Assembly: GCF_029784155.1 (NCBI RefSeq)
Contig: NC_073693.1
Coordinates: 141,721,988 to 141,785,987 of the forward strand
Direction of reading: 5' to 3'
DNA from: Uranotaenia lowii
Taxonomy: Eukaryota > Arthropoda > Insecta > Diptera > Culicidae
DNA: 64,000 bases
Shown piece after piece: positions 45,727 to 57,323 of the stretch (position 1 is its first letter; every line of letters begins with the position of its first letter). The notes beneath the pieces were generated by a model, which was given only the letters and a program-made list of their open reading frames with translations, was not told the origin of the DNA and did not search any database. The position numbers and the translations under genes were made by a program.

Positions 45727-46836
45727 TCAACTTCGTTGTTGAACACTTAATTCAGATTCAATACGGCGTCGAAAGGCTAAAGTGGATACATGAAAGTCAA
45801 AGATAGTATAATAACTAAGGAAGCATATTTTTGCTGAACGAAGAGGGTCGTTGCTTCCATAACGCGTACTTCTCGGTTCCAGAGATAACCAGTTTCTATT
45901 TCGTAGAGTTCGTTCTGGCGCATAAATATTACATCGAGAAAGTAGCCAGGAGCAATCAATTTCGTTCCGAAGAATTTTTGCCACGAACAGCGATTGACCG
46001 ATGGAACGACGATCCGACAGCGTATGAAGTCCAAGCAGGGCACAACGTTGTGCGTAGGGCGGTAAATTCAAAGGATTCTCCCAAGGTAGCTCTCGAAGAG
46101 CGTAACGTACGAACCGAAGTTGAATTGCTTCAAAACGTGCTGTCCATGCGGCTTCAAAAGGCCACCATACAAGATTCGCGGATTCCAGTATTGATCGCAC
46201 CAGACAGCAATACAGAGCTCGCAAGCAGACCGGATCTGTGAATTCTTTGCTCAGACGTATGATAAATCCCAGCATACGGTTAGCCTTCTCGAGTACCTTA
46301 GAGTAATGCCGCTTAAAAGTCATTTGACTGTCCAACAAAACGCCAAGATCCTTAATCTCCTCAACACGATGCAACTGCTCGCCCATAACATTGTAATCAT
46401 ACACAAAGGGATTTTTCCTGCGCCCAAATGTGATAATACAGCATTTCGCAAAACTCAAAACAAGTAAATTGTTAGCGCACCAGTTCACAACTGTGTCTAA
46501 GAAGCGTTGCAACTCGAGGCAGTCAGATTGACTGTTTATGACTAGGAATATTTTTAAGTCATCCGCATACAGCAAAACTCCACACCCAGTGAGCAACAAA
46601 TTGATGTCATTATAGAACAGCGTAAACAGTAAAGGACCCAAATTGCTGCCTTGGGGTACCCCGGACTTTGGAATAAAGTCAGAGGATTCAGCAGAACCAA
46701 TTTTAACAGCCAATCGGCGATCCGTTAGGTAGCTTCTAATCCACGCGCACATTCGTTCGGAAAACCCCAATCGATGCAGTTTTTTCAGCAGAATATCGTG
46801 GTTTACAGAATCAAACGCCGCCGAAATATCGGTATA
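45727..46836 (-). pseudogene. Reverse transcriptase, C-terminal part (motifs A-C onward)
   Basis: Begins YTDISAAFDSVNHDILLKKL (motif A Asp), then SGVPQGSNLGPLLF (motif B) and VLLYADDLKIF (motif C, YADD intact), followed by the thumb GEQLHRVEEIKDLGVLLDSQ and the long C-terminal region with LPPYAQRCALLGLHTLSDRR. The frame is open to the stop at 45727, so this part was still uncorrupted when the element was split. No start codon of its own. Confidence 0.85.
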
Positions 46837-49800
46837 CAGTCCCCCCACAATCATGGGTCACACACAATCATTAGTCACCGAGTTTTTGAACAGCTGATTG
46901 CTGGTGAACTGATTGAAATTAGGGTGATTTGCCAATCGTTGCACAGCTAAGCACATGATTTTGGTATTTATGCTGTATTTTAGTCATTTCAACCAAATTC
47001 ACTCGATTTTTTTTGTCGATGCACTCATACAGGATTGGTTAACAAGATCCCACGGTTCAAGCGTTTGAAAAAAGTGACATAAAAATTTAAAAAATCATTT
47101 AAAACAGCTTGTCTTTGCCCAATAGTTGCACAGGCAAATTTTGCGTCGTGCATAATGTTGTCCGATTTTTTCCAATGGTTGCACATTTTGAAAATCAGTC
47201 ACCATGAGGTCGAATAGGCTGATTTTTTTTAACAGAAGCTTATTATGAGAACTTCTAGTTCAAATGCAATCTAATTTTTAGACGGCCCCTTATGAGGGGG
47301 AGGGGGGGGGGTGTTCCATATAAACAGTCCAATGCACTTTCCAATTCCAATTCGGGCCCAAAAAAAAAACACAAAGCCGCCGGTTTGAGTGTCTGGAATA
47401 GCATCTATCACATGTGAAGTTTTCTCAGAAACTCAAACCCACCTCTTTATTTACCCAAAGCCATTTGAGTGGAGGTTAAATAACATAATTTGACCAGTGT
47501 TGAGCCTTTTTTTTAAATGTCCTACACATAAAATTTTATGTCTTTAAAATCCCATAGAATGAACTGAAAGGTATTTAATGCTTAATTTTTAAGTGGCTAT
47601 TAACAGGTCAAAAGATTAGAGAACGTGATCTGTTTGGCGCTCTTTTACTCTTATGAAGAAGATGCGATTTTATAAAACAAATGTTTAAGGACTCACTTGG
47701 AAGTCGATCGATTTTTACATAATGAATCTCAAATTAAAACTTGAAAATGGACACAACCACGCCCAAAGTTTCAGATCGTTTGACTGATTTATGCTCATGA
47801 TATACAATTTTGTATGAGAATTTTGTTTTCGAAAAGCTAATTGATTTAAATATCTTTTTAATATAAGTGAGTTTATTTGCAATTAATGTAACCTCTGTAG
47901 CATTTCATCAATCTTCAGGAAACAATCACATCACATAGAAATGCTTCCCAAGAGTTTTCCGGCTGAAAAACTGTTTTGAATTAAATTAAGTTTTACAAAA
48001 GCTATGACTGTTTATTTTTCTGGATGATAAGGGCCAAATAAAGCTTCACATAGATATCTCCAGTGACGGCAACTCGACAGCAGATTCGAATTCCTGAGAA
48101 AATTGCACGTCAGATAAGTAATATTTCGGGTCTTCCAACCTTCGACTTCTAGTTTTTGGGATTAAGGGTCGTAGTTTTCCTCCTGTGCAATATTCTGACA
48201 ATATTCATAACAATATCAAGGGGATCGCTGATGACATGGAATAAAATTCTTTTTGATTTGTCGTCACGAGATAAGAGAAACAATTATTTTTCAGAACAGC
48301 TTTTAGATTCTTTACATAAAATGTTGAGTAAATGGTCTAAACTTCATTTTTAAGATTTGAAAAAATAGAAGAAATATACTTATGGATATATAAAGTGTCT
48401 TTGAATTATAGAATTAATTATTAAAAATCAAAATTGAGGCAAAAAATGTGAAAATTCTAAGTGGACGTAAATATCCACTTATTCAAAAAAAAAAAAAAAA
48501 CATGCCATATCAATACACAATTTGAGTTGTTTTAGTTGCATGTAGTCAATGAACGTGTTCAGTTTTGTATGACAATTTGTATGCAAGAAGAACTTTTCGC
48601 ATATACAAGAAATTCAAATAAGTTCGAAATGAATTTTGTTTCAAATTATTGGTTTTTCCCATTCTTAAGATTAATTGTTTGCCAGCATGAGAAGAAGCAA
48701 AATATTTCATGAAAAAAGTAATAAGCATTTCGAAATAAAAATTTGTGATCCATTGAAAAGTATTGTAAAATTGCAGGATTTGCTTTCTGAAGCTTTCAAT
48801 AATTTCATGACATGTTTTTGCGAAAGTTTTAAATCATCAAACTTATTAGCTATGCAAAGCAGTATAATGCGATTCTTATTTTCAGCTAGTCAACCAGTTT
48901 TAAAATTAGCTGTCAAAACACTAAAATTTAAAAAAAATATTTACCTATTTTGAATTTCTTGTACTACAACGAATATCATTTCTAGGGTACAAGATAGGTT
49001 TAGTTTTTGTTCACATGCAATGCATTGCAAGAACCAAGAAATATTTTAAATATACAAATAAATGTTTTTTTAACTTTCAGTACATCTCTGATGGTTTTCG
49101 AATGAAAATTTGGATTTTCCGTACAAGCCTCCTTACTAATTCAAAACACGTTGTTATAATTCAGGACTTAATCAATCGCTTCCAAAATTTTTATTGCTAT
49201 TTTTAGCTGTAAAAACAACCAAACAAAGTTATTGGAGGTTTACGAATTAATAAATTTGAAATTTCCAAACAAATTTTACAGCGGAATTATGTACAACAAT
49301 GGGGCAGGAGGATATTGAGCGGACCAATTGTTGCACGATCCAACATATTTTCTGGTTAAGTATGAATCATAATTTTTTTTTCAAAATCATGGTGTTAAAA
49401 TTGTCCAACAAACGTTTCGTATAGAAAACTGATACGAAAAATGTTTTGTTCTGACGTAAAACCTTATTTGCCGTAGAAGGAATGTTAAGGTTTTTGTTAA
49501 CAATTAGCACAAAAACCGCGCGAAAAAAAACAAGAAAAATCAAAACTGTCATAAGATACACACTTACCAGCAGAAAATATCACAAAAGCCCCATTTCATC
49601 AGAAAACATTCCGAATTACACGATTCGGTATTATTTTTGAGGAAAAGTTGAAAAACAGCTGAAATATTGACAATTTAAGTCATGCTGTGCAACAATGGGT
49701 TAGGGGACAACGATTGGCAAATCACCCTATTCCATATTATATTTTTTTAAATTATTGATAGTACCATCAAAATGCATTAAAAATATTAAGTGTGCGCTTG

Positions 49801-50475
49801 ATAACAGAAAATTGCTGTTTGAATAGTTTTTGTCATATACGTTAACTATTACCTGTTGAACTATCGCACAAATTTCCAATGTTATAAGGTTGACATCTTG
49901 AACCGTTAAGCCCCTTATGCGGGTATTTCAAAAATTCCATCAAAATAAATGGGTCTCATATAAGCACAAAGGACGAGTTAACATTTTACAAATGAAACAG
50001 AGCGAATGAAATGTGAAATTTAAATAAAATTTGCAAAATAAAATTGACCCATAATTGTTACAGCATCTACCAAATTTCACACAATCATGGGTCACTTTTT
50101 TGCTAGCAAAGCAAAACATTTCTTGGTTGCTATAGCTCTACCCAAATGCCCCTGGAATTTATACTATCAAAGAATGCCCCTGAATGTTTGCCAGAAACAT
50201 GATGATTTCCATGGTGATTTTCGGGTGTTGCCTCATAATTGTTACGGTCTTCAATATTGACCTATAATTGTGGTTTTGAAAAACGTTGACTGTTTCGGTA
50301 AATTATGTTATTTTTAAACAAGATTTCAATGAAAAACATATTTGAACTCGAAGATGAAGCATTTAATGACTGAAATTCATGCAATGCTTGATATTTGGTC
50401 TACTAACACCCGAATAAATGAACATTTTGTGGTGGGGGGATACGTTAAGTGACTAATGATTGTGGGGGGACTGTG
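46837..50475. mobile_element. 3.6-kb DNA element splitting the reverse transcriptase
   Basis: Termini are CAGTCCCCCCACAATCAT and the inverse CAGTCCCCCCACAATCATTA, continuing TAGTCAC; the left end has a small duplication of CACAATCAT. Removing it rejoins QIDAI with YTDISAAFD in frame, so the borders are nearly exact, yet no duplicated target bases are left over. No transposase is visible. It contains a 2.8-kb element of its own. Confidence 0.75.
46922..49727. mobile_element. TA-flanked element with GGGTGATTTGCCAATCGTTG ends
   Basis: TA precedes 46922 and follows 49727. The 20-bp end GGGTGATTTGCCAATCGTTG is exactly mirrored at the right. The TA duplication fits Tc1/mariner-type insertion. The interior has no transposase; words such as CAATxGTTGCAC and GTTGCACAG are frequent. 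A related fragment lies at 52470-52832. Confidence 0.82.
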
Positions 50476-51200
50476 TATCGCATCGATTTGTTTGCCGTCA
50501 TCCATATTTGATATGCAGAAGGATGTGAAAACCATCAGGTTTGAAGTTACCGAGCGTTTAGGAACAAATCCATGCTGGTTCTCAGAGATCCAGTTCCGGC
50601 AAGCTGAAAACATGACATTGTTGACGATCTTCTCAAATACCTTCGAGCAGGCAGCTAGCGATGTGACACCTCTGTAGTTAAGAACATCTTTTTTGTCACC
50701 TTTTTTGTATACTGGGGACATAACTGATTTTTTCCAGATGGCAGTGAATTTTTGCTGTTCTAGAGACTGATTAAAAATACGCGTAAGAGGTTTCACCAGT
50801 ACATTGCGACAATTTTTCAGTACGCACGCCGGTATTCCGTCCTGTCCGGCTGAAGTCGAATTTTTCAAATTAATGATAGCTTCTGAAACCATTTCCTCGC
50901 TAACAGCAAAAACATCCAGATCGAGCACATCGACAGGTAGTCGTGTTACGGCAGCATTCGATTGACTGGCAGATGGCGACTTATCTGAAAAAACACTAGC
51001 GAAGTGCGTCGCAAAAAGATAGCATTTTTCAGCAGGTGACTTGGCAATACGGTTGTTTAATTGGAGTGTAGCTGGAAGCCCGGACTCCTTCCGTTTGGAG
51101 TTCACAAATTTCCAGAACTTTTTTGGATTTGAGGGTAACTCCAAGACCAATGCTTCTAACCATTCAACACTGGATCCTCCGTGTCGTACTAAAGCCATGC
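50476..51200 (-). pseudogene. Reverse transcriptase, N-terminal part (before motif A)
   Basis: Reads NPKKFWKFVNSKRKESGLP, then STSAGQDGIPACVLKNC (RT motif 0/1 region), SPVYKKGDKKDVLNYRGVTS (motif 1) and QHGFVPKRSVTSNLMVF (motif 2), ending GKQIDAI where the 3.6-kb element interrupts. The frame upstream of about 51200 (minus) is not recognisable, so the endonuclease domain is truncated. Confidence 0.82.
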
Positions 51201-51270
51201 ACAACGGAACATTGAGAAAAGGGATTGAAATCGAGAGAGAATTCTCTGCATTTGGAATGGTAATGATCAA

Positions 51271-52469
51271 AATTCCACAACTGCTTCACAAATTGCAACA
51301 ATTAGCACATTTTCATTATCTTCTGAGCACTGGTTTCTCTCATTTTAACTCAAACCTTCTCATTTTCTCTAACAAATTGCCACAAATTATCACAAATTCA
51401 CTCATTGGCTGCACAAATTGTGTGATCATTGACGTATTTTCTCCCTTCATCTCAGTCCCCCGAGTTCAGGAAGAGTAGATATCATAGCCATTTTCAATCC
51501 AGAGGACTGAAACAGCTGTCAAATCGCTTACAATCGCTCCGAATCAAATTTTTAGTACCAGAACATCAATGTGGTTCCTGAAATTAAACAATTAACCCCA
51601 AAACAGACTCTAAATAGGGTAACATTTTGATTGTCAAACGCATCTGTTGTTGTCATACTGCAGATTTAGGATCAAGTTTAACAAGGATTATGCTGAAAAC
51701 TCTGCATTTTGTGCCAAACCATAATTTAGTAATGTTACCAAAGATCCCTTTGATTGACATTCCTGAGCTGCAGCACAGATATCGAAAAGAACAGTAATAA
51801 TTTCATTAAACTGAATTTGATCAAAAAAGTTTTAAGCTGAAATTCTTTTGGAAATTTTTTCAATTTGATGTTAATTTTTCATGAAGATTAATGAAATGCT
51901 TTAGGAGTTACATTGATTACAAATAATCCCACTTTTATGAAAAGGGTACATTAATCAATCAACATTTTGAAATGGTAAATTCCCATACAAAACTGCACTT
52001 GAGCATAAATAAGTCAAAAAATCTGAAACTTTGGGCGTTATTGACTGTAAACCAAGTTGAAAAAATCGAAAAACATCGAAGTGAAACATAAATCAACTAT
52101 TTTATAAATTTTCATTTTCTTCATACGGGTAAATAGGGGTAACACAAATCACGACTTATTATATTTCTATCTTTTAAAAGTCCCTTATAAAATATTTCAA
52201 GTGTTAGAACCTTTCAGTACGATGGAATTTCAATAAAATTTGATTTCATGTTGCTTGGACATATTAAGGAAAAAAAAGCTCACTGCTGGGTTAAAAAGGT
52301 CAAGTTACACTTTATTCAGATAGCTCCGGTCAAATCTTACAGTAGATTTGAATGTTCCAGAAAATTTCACGGAAGATAAGTTTAATGCCGGTTTCTTAGA
52401 ACGGTGGCTTCGATTTTAAGGGATTTCGATTCTTAATTTTTCTACTGTGCATTGGATGATTTGTATGAA
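51271..52469. other. No gene seen
   Basis: 51260-51450 is rich in CACAAATTG / ACAATTAGCACA words. The rest is AT-rich and featureless by eye. Confidence 0.45.
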
Positions 52470-52832
52470 TGACCCCCTCCAAAAGAGGCCGACTCCCAAT
52501 TGGATGGCATTTCTACTAGATGTTCTCATAATAAGCTCCGGTGCCAAATACCAACTTCTTAATCCGTATGTTGGTTAAGCCTTTAGAAGGCATATTAGAT
52601 GTAAAACAATTGGAAAAAAATGGAACAACATAAGGCACGATATCATTTTTTTCCCGAGCAGCATTTGGCCCAAACAACCTGTTTTTAAAGATTTTTTAAA
52701 TTTTGATGTCAGTTTCGAACACTTGAACTTTCGGATCTTGTCGGCCAAACCTGTATGAATACAATCGACAAAAAATCGAGCGAATTCTGCTGAAATCGTG
52801 TGCTTATCTGTGCGACGATTGGCAATTAGGGT
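52470..52832 (-). repeat. Fragment related to the TA-flanked element at 46922
   Basis: On the minus strand GCCAATCGTCGCACAGATAAGC, then CGACAAAAAATCGAGCG, a long AT stretch, and GGAGCTTATTATGAGAACATCT align in order with the left end of the 46922 element. The end itself differs (TACCCTAATT instead of TAGGGTGATTT). Confidence 0.6.
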
Positions 52833-53836
52833 AAATTAATAATTGCCTCTAATATTCAAAAATAAATCATTTTGGAATTCTGCAGTTCTGAGCACAAATT
52901 ATTCATCCAAAATTTCAACAGTTATAATAAAAATAAATAAATTGAGATTTTAACCGTAGGAAGAGCTTCTTGAAGGTCAAAACGTGTGAGCTTTGTTTTA
53001 TGTTATCATTTAGAATTCAAATTCAATAATTCTTCAGGGAACTGATATAAATATAAGAAACAAATTTTTGAATTTAAAAAAAAAACACTTTTTTGTACTG
53101 ATTTCTTTTTGTATAAAATTTTGCGACTTCCAGTTAAATAAAAAATTTATAATTCAAATTTTGTCCAAATTTTTTTTTCTTAGTCAGTCTGAAATTTAAG
53201 TTAATATGTCTGAATTTTCTATAAATTTTATTTTGTACTGAAGTTAATTTCCTAAATCAAACTTGATTAAAAATTTGTTTTATGACCATTTTTAATTAAA
53301 TTAACTTGTTGATTATGAAGCATCTGAGAAAACTAGTAGATATTTTTTTAAGAATATTCAAAAAATCAAGGTATCAAAATAAAGCAGTAGGGGAGGAGCG
53401 GGCTATATGCGCCTATTAAGCAGACTGATTTAATGAAATATTGCATCGAATATGTGTACAAAAACTATATACACATGAGCAGACATCTGTTTTCTATACA
53501 GTGGAGTAATTTTTATGTTGAAATCTGCTTACATTTTTTAGATATCGATTTTATTATAACTGTTGTCAAAATGCCGAACCTCAAACCGTGCGGGCTGAAT
53601 GCGCCTATTTATGTTTTAGGCAAAATTTCGGTTTTTTGGCAATATTTTCGTACAATTTCATTGGAAGTGTTAGAAACTGATAACTTTCATACGATAAAGC
53701 TGAAGTTTTATAAAAATCTACTTCTGTTATTATTTTACAGAATAAAACAAAAGTTAGGGTTGCCATATTATGGAGGCAGTCCATCCATAAGAAAAACTTT
53801 ATCAAATCTGTGTTGAGATCTTCAATTCTCTCTTAA
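52833..53836. other. AT-rich; unassigned open frame 53433-53816
   Basis: A 127-codon plus-strand frame (starting MKYCIEYVYKNYIHMSRHLF) is Phe/Tyr/Leu-rich, as expected by chance in AT-rich DNA, and shows no domain. GGGCTATATGCGCCTATT (about 53401) and GATAGGGGCATATAG (about 54158) may be decayed inverted ends of an element. Confidence 0.3.
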
Positions 53837-54053
53837 CACGTTCGTCGCCACGGCACCCATATTCGGGTGACGGGTGTATTTCCTGGGGGGCTCCGTCACA
53901 TCAAAAAGCGTGTGACGCTCTCATACTTGAGTTTATCGCTCAGCTTCGCCAAACGTTTCAAATATGGGAGTTCTCCCTCTTTGCTTTCTCTCTCTGAAAA
54001 TTTTTTTGGGCCCGGCTAGTAAAACTACCAAAATGAGCGTGGCGACGAACGTG
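53837..54053. mobile_element. 217-bp piggyBac-type MITE
   Basis: TTAA at 53833-53836 and 54054-54057 flanks CACGTTCGTCGCCACG and its exact inverse. TTAA duplication plus C-starting perfect inverted ends is the piggyBac pattern. GC-rich compared with its surroundings. No coding capacity. Confidence 0.88.
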
Positions 54054-55918
54054 TTAAAGTGTTAACAAGAGCTTAAATTCGAAGATTTTATGATAAAGAT
54101 TATGTATTTTTTTCTATTTAACCTGTTATTTTAGGATAGCGGCATTTTACAAACATGATAGGGGCATATAGAAACACCCTGTTATTCCACTTTACAATCA
54201 ATATGAAATCATCATAAAAGCTTAAATTTGTTTGGCTTCTAAGTTTCATTTGAATAAGAAACAAAAACCACCCAACTTTTTGTTTTGAGCTTCTTCACGT
54301 ATAATTTTTAAAAGTCAAAATATTACATCAAAAGGTATCAAACCCTTGTATGAATTTTTAATTTTTTTTGAGTTGATTTATTCATAAAATTCTTTCTTGC
54401 CTTATGTTCAAAGCGTATTACCCTCAAAATGCATTTATTAGATATGTTGTCTTGTCAGCCATTTCGTCAAACGACCGTAGGATCATTTAACCTGATAAGC
54501 CCATTTTAGAAACCTTTCCCCTATTATAAGAAAAAAATTGAAACAACTAAGCAACAAGTTAAATCCAGTTTCTTAAGGATAGGTTTTTATTACGAAAATA
54601 AAAAAAATGTCCATAGATTCATCATACATTTATTTCAACAATTTTTGTTGAAAACTTTTTTCTAACGATTAAAATTCATCACATAATCATTTAAATTTTA
54701 GATATTTGGAAAACCAAACAATTTTTTTTCTACACGGAGCCCGGGGCGATTACCCATTTTTTCAATGATTTAAATTCCCAAAATCTGAATCTTTCGTAAA
54801 ACAAAGGTTAAAATTGTATGGTTGTACGGCATTATAAACTTAAAATTGATCATTTTTACTCTAAGGGGCTCAATTTCTAGATTTTTTTACGAAAACTTCA
54901 AATAGTTCAATTTCTCGTGAAATATTGACACTGGTTGCAGAAAAAGACGGAACAAATATCCACTCTAAATATACCTTAGCTCGCCCATTCAAACTATCAC
55001 TTTCAAGAACGTGAAGTGAATCAGCTTCCGTTTTACTTCCCCGTAACAAATGACGAGGTATTGTAGTTTGACATTTTCCATTCCGATGCATGCGGTAATC
55101 CTTGCCAATGCGTTTGTGTGTCGTCCGTATGACATCACCCACCCTCACTATAACGATTCAGTTACTTAAGTAAAATCCACTCTATAGGTACCTATAATAG
55201 TACTAGGTACCAACTATTACAGCAATTTGCATTCCCCGTGTGAAAATATCACACATCGATCACAACGGCGGCGGGATGGGGCCGCCAATATCTCTCTCGC
55301 TGATCTTTCCTCAAACAACTTAACAACGCTGAACCCGGCGTCGATTCCCGGGGCTTCAATCGGATCGTAGTTCATTCATCATTCTCCGTTGCTGTTCATT
55401 GACACATCGCATCAGTCCCTTGCAAGTTCGTTCAATTATTGCGAAGCTGTTGCATCTTCGGCCTTTTTGAAAAGGCGTACCTCGGTACTTCTGCTGACAC
55501 ACTTTGGGGCGGGCAGGCTTATCTCGATCGATCGATCGTCACCTGGCATATGACACACAAAAATTCGCCACGGCACAATCTGCCCACCCAACGATGGAAG
55601 CTGCTTAGCATAAATAAGGCGCTGCAATCCATAAGTACTGTTTATCCATGTCATTTTTCGCTTGTCCCAAAAAAAAAGTGAACAATTGCACCCCTTAAAT
55701 GTCACTGAGATTCGCGGTGCGTGAATTCCAAAAATGTCCACAAATTCATTGGCTTCATTTTTCACCTTCGGAACACTCCCCTGAATCACGACAAATTATA
55801 CTGCGTCCATAAGAGTTCGTCTCTCCAGGTTGAATGTCACTTTTACTTTCCGCCGCTTTTGACGGACAGTTCATTTTTCAAGTTCACCACAAATTAGGTA
55901 ATATTTTGATTAGCTCAC
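54054..55918. other. No gene seen; right part GC-balanced
   Basis: 54054-54860 is AT-rich. 54950-55900 is more GC-balanced with open frames on the minus strand (55148-54870 and 55789-55436), neither with a recognisable domain. Under the proposed model this is the 5' end of intron 1, where regulatory sequence would be expected. Confidence 0.4.
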
Positions 55919-56147
55919 CATTTTCTCTGATCGTTGGCTTTCACTAAGCGACCCTCTGGAACATTCACAAATTCAGCACACTTCAGGACAGTCCTTATTC
56001 CGATTATTTTTCTATCACTTCAGAACACTCAACACTTAAGAACTTGAGCAAGCGATACTCTCTAAGGAAAAACCCAATCTCTAAACCTCTAAGGAAATTC
56101 TGATGAACTGCACTGCACCCGATCGACGATCACCAACAGACTCGCGG
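55919..56147 (-). CDS. Candidate first exon of the repeat-protein gene (leader plus ATG)
   Basis: The minus strand shows about 225 nt of leader, then CAGAGAAAATG with the initiator ATG at 55921-55919, immediately followed by GTGAGCTA, a good splice donor. The leader has one upstream ATG opening a 6-codon frame that closes before the main ATG. A one-codon coding exon ends in phase 0, exactly what the orphan exon at 10421 needs, and the product begins MRLLVLVLALATSGYA. If unspliced, the ATG would give only Met-Val-Ser. The transcription start near 56147 is estimated from the TATA box. The exon could belong to a different, undetected gene. Confidence 0.4.
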
Positions 56148-56168
56148 CTAGCCGCCCATTGAGCCGAT

Positions 56169-56177
56169 ATATTTATA
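56169..56177 (-). promoter_or_regulatory. TATA box upstream of the candidate first exon
   Basis: TATAAATAT on the minus strand, followed by GC-rich sequence (GGGCGGCTAGCCGCGAG). This lies about 30 nt before the presumed start and some 250 nt before the ATG. No clear initiator consensus is seen. Confidence 0.4.
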
Positions 56178-57323
56178 TGATTTTGGACCAGCTCCTTATA
56201 GAAGCCCAAGCTAGCTAGCAATATCACCCCCTTTTAACCTCCTAACGCGCGAAACCGCCCAGCTTCCTTTCCAGAGATCATCCCCTAGTCGGTGGTGGAC
56301 GGATCATCTTCAGTCTAGATCCCCATTGAAGAAAACCCTCAAAAAAGAGAAGCAGAGCAGAGAATTTTCGCTCAGCAACCCCCACGATCGGCACAATCTT
56401 AGAAAAACAAACCACGTGCTCGATCATTCTCAGAGACACGCCGGCAGACAACTCCTCAGTCATCCATCCACATCCTAGCCTCAAAAGCTCAAACGGAAAC
56501 TCAGAATCAACGAGCTTTCAAGAGCGAGATCAGCCAATGAGAGAAGTCACCCCTGAAACGTAAACAAACTACCCCCGCTCTCAAGCTCAAGAAAGATAAC
56601 AAACACAAAACAACCCCCAATGCGAGAGTAACAAAACTTTTGCCGGTCGACCAGCTCTCAACGCTTCTTGATTCAACAGAAGTTCCTCGATCATCAACTC
56701 GGTAGGTAGGAAGCCACGCCACTTTCGGATGCTAATCCGATCATCTTCATTAATTTGTGATGAGATTTGGCCGCCGGCAGCCGGCAAGAGAACACGTTCA
56801 GCCGATCGACAACAGGCAGACAGGTGCTGCTTTCGTTGGAGTTCCAAACATAAGATGAAGATGGAAGTTCATTGATCATCTTTCATCTTGCTTCTGGAGG
56901 ATTAGCAACAGTGCAATCGATCAGTTGGGCGCCAATTTTTCCCCGTTCGGATTGATTGGCGGCTACTGACAGCCCCGTCAATTAAGTAGGATTGAATCGC
57001 GCTGTGTGTGGGCTTTTTTGTTTGTTATGTGGAGCTTCCTGTTTCCGATGAAGAAAGGTTTTCGGTCTCGACGTTCTGGAAAAAATGAAAACAGCACAAG
57101 TAATATTTTTTTATTGAAATTTTAATGTAATGAGAGTTCGGGATCAAATGTAGCGTGATAGAAAAAATCTTAAACTTAAACACAATCAGAAAATATCAAA
57201 TCCAAGAGTGGCTCAAGTTGTTATGAGGATTAAATTTCTATCACTCTTATGCTCCCCGAGCAGACATTGATGCCCGAATCGATAGCAAACAATAACCAAA
57301 ATGAGCTATCGATGCCAAAATGA
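56178..57323. other. Upstream flank of the candidate promoter; no gene
   Basis: GC-balanced up to about 57060 with several CGATCGA/GATCATC words, then AT-rich. No recognisable coding frame. Plausible promoter-proximal regulatory DNA, by position only. Confidence 0.35.

Larger units (their letters stand above)
45632..51270 (-). mobile_element. Non-LTR retrotransposon (CR1/Jockey-like), 5'-truncated and split
   Basis: The minus strand carries a reverse transcriptase from about 51200 to 45727, interrupted at 46837-50475. The 3' end is a short UTR running into a microsatellite ATAAATAAATAAATAAATAA at about 45632-45652. CR1-type elements end in such short tandem repeats instead of poly(A). The endonuclease domain is missing. 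The clade is judged from the RT motifs only. Confidence 0.8.
10422..55918 (-). other. Proposed 45.5-kb first intron of the repeat-protein gene
   Basis: Bounded by the donor ATG|GTGAGC at 55919/55918 and the acceptor CCAG|CGG at 10422/10421. Both are phase 0 and the join yields MRLLVLVLALATSGYA. No other host gene is apparent between them; the interval is filled with transposons. The link is inferred, since no transcript evidence is available here. Confidence 0.4.

Noticed and set aside
53433..53816. 127-codon plus-strand frame
   Set aside because: It is dominated by Phe, Tyr, Leu, Ile and Lys as expected from AT-rich DNA, with no recognisable motif.
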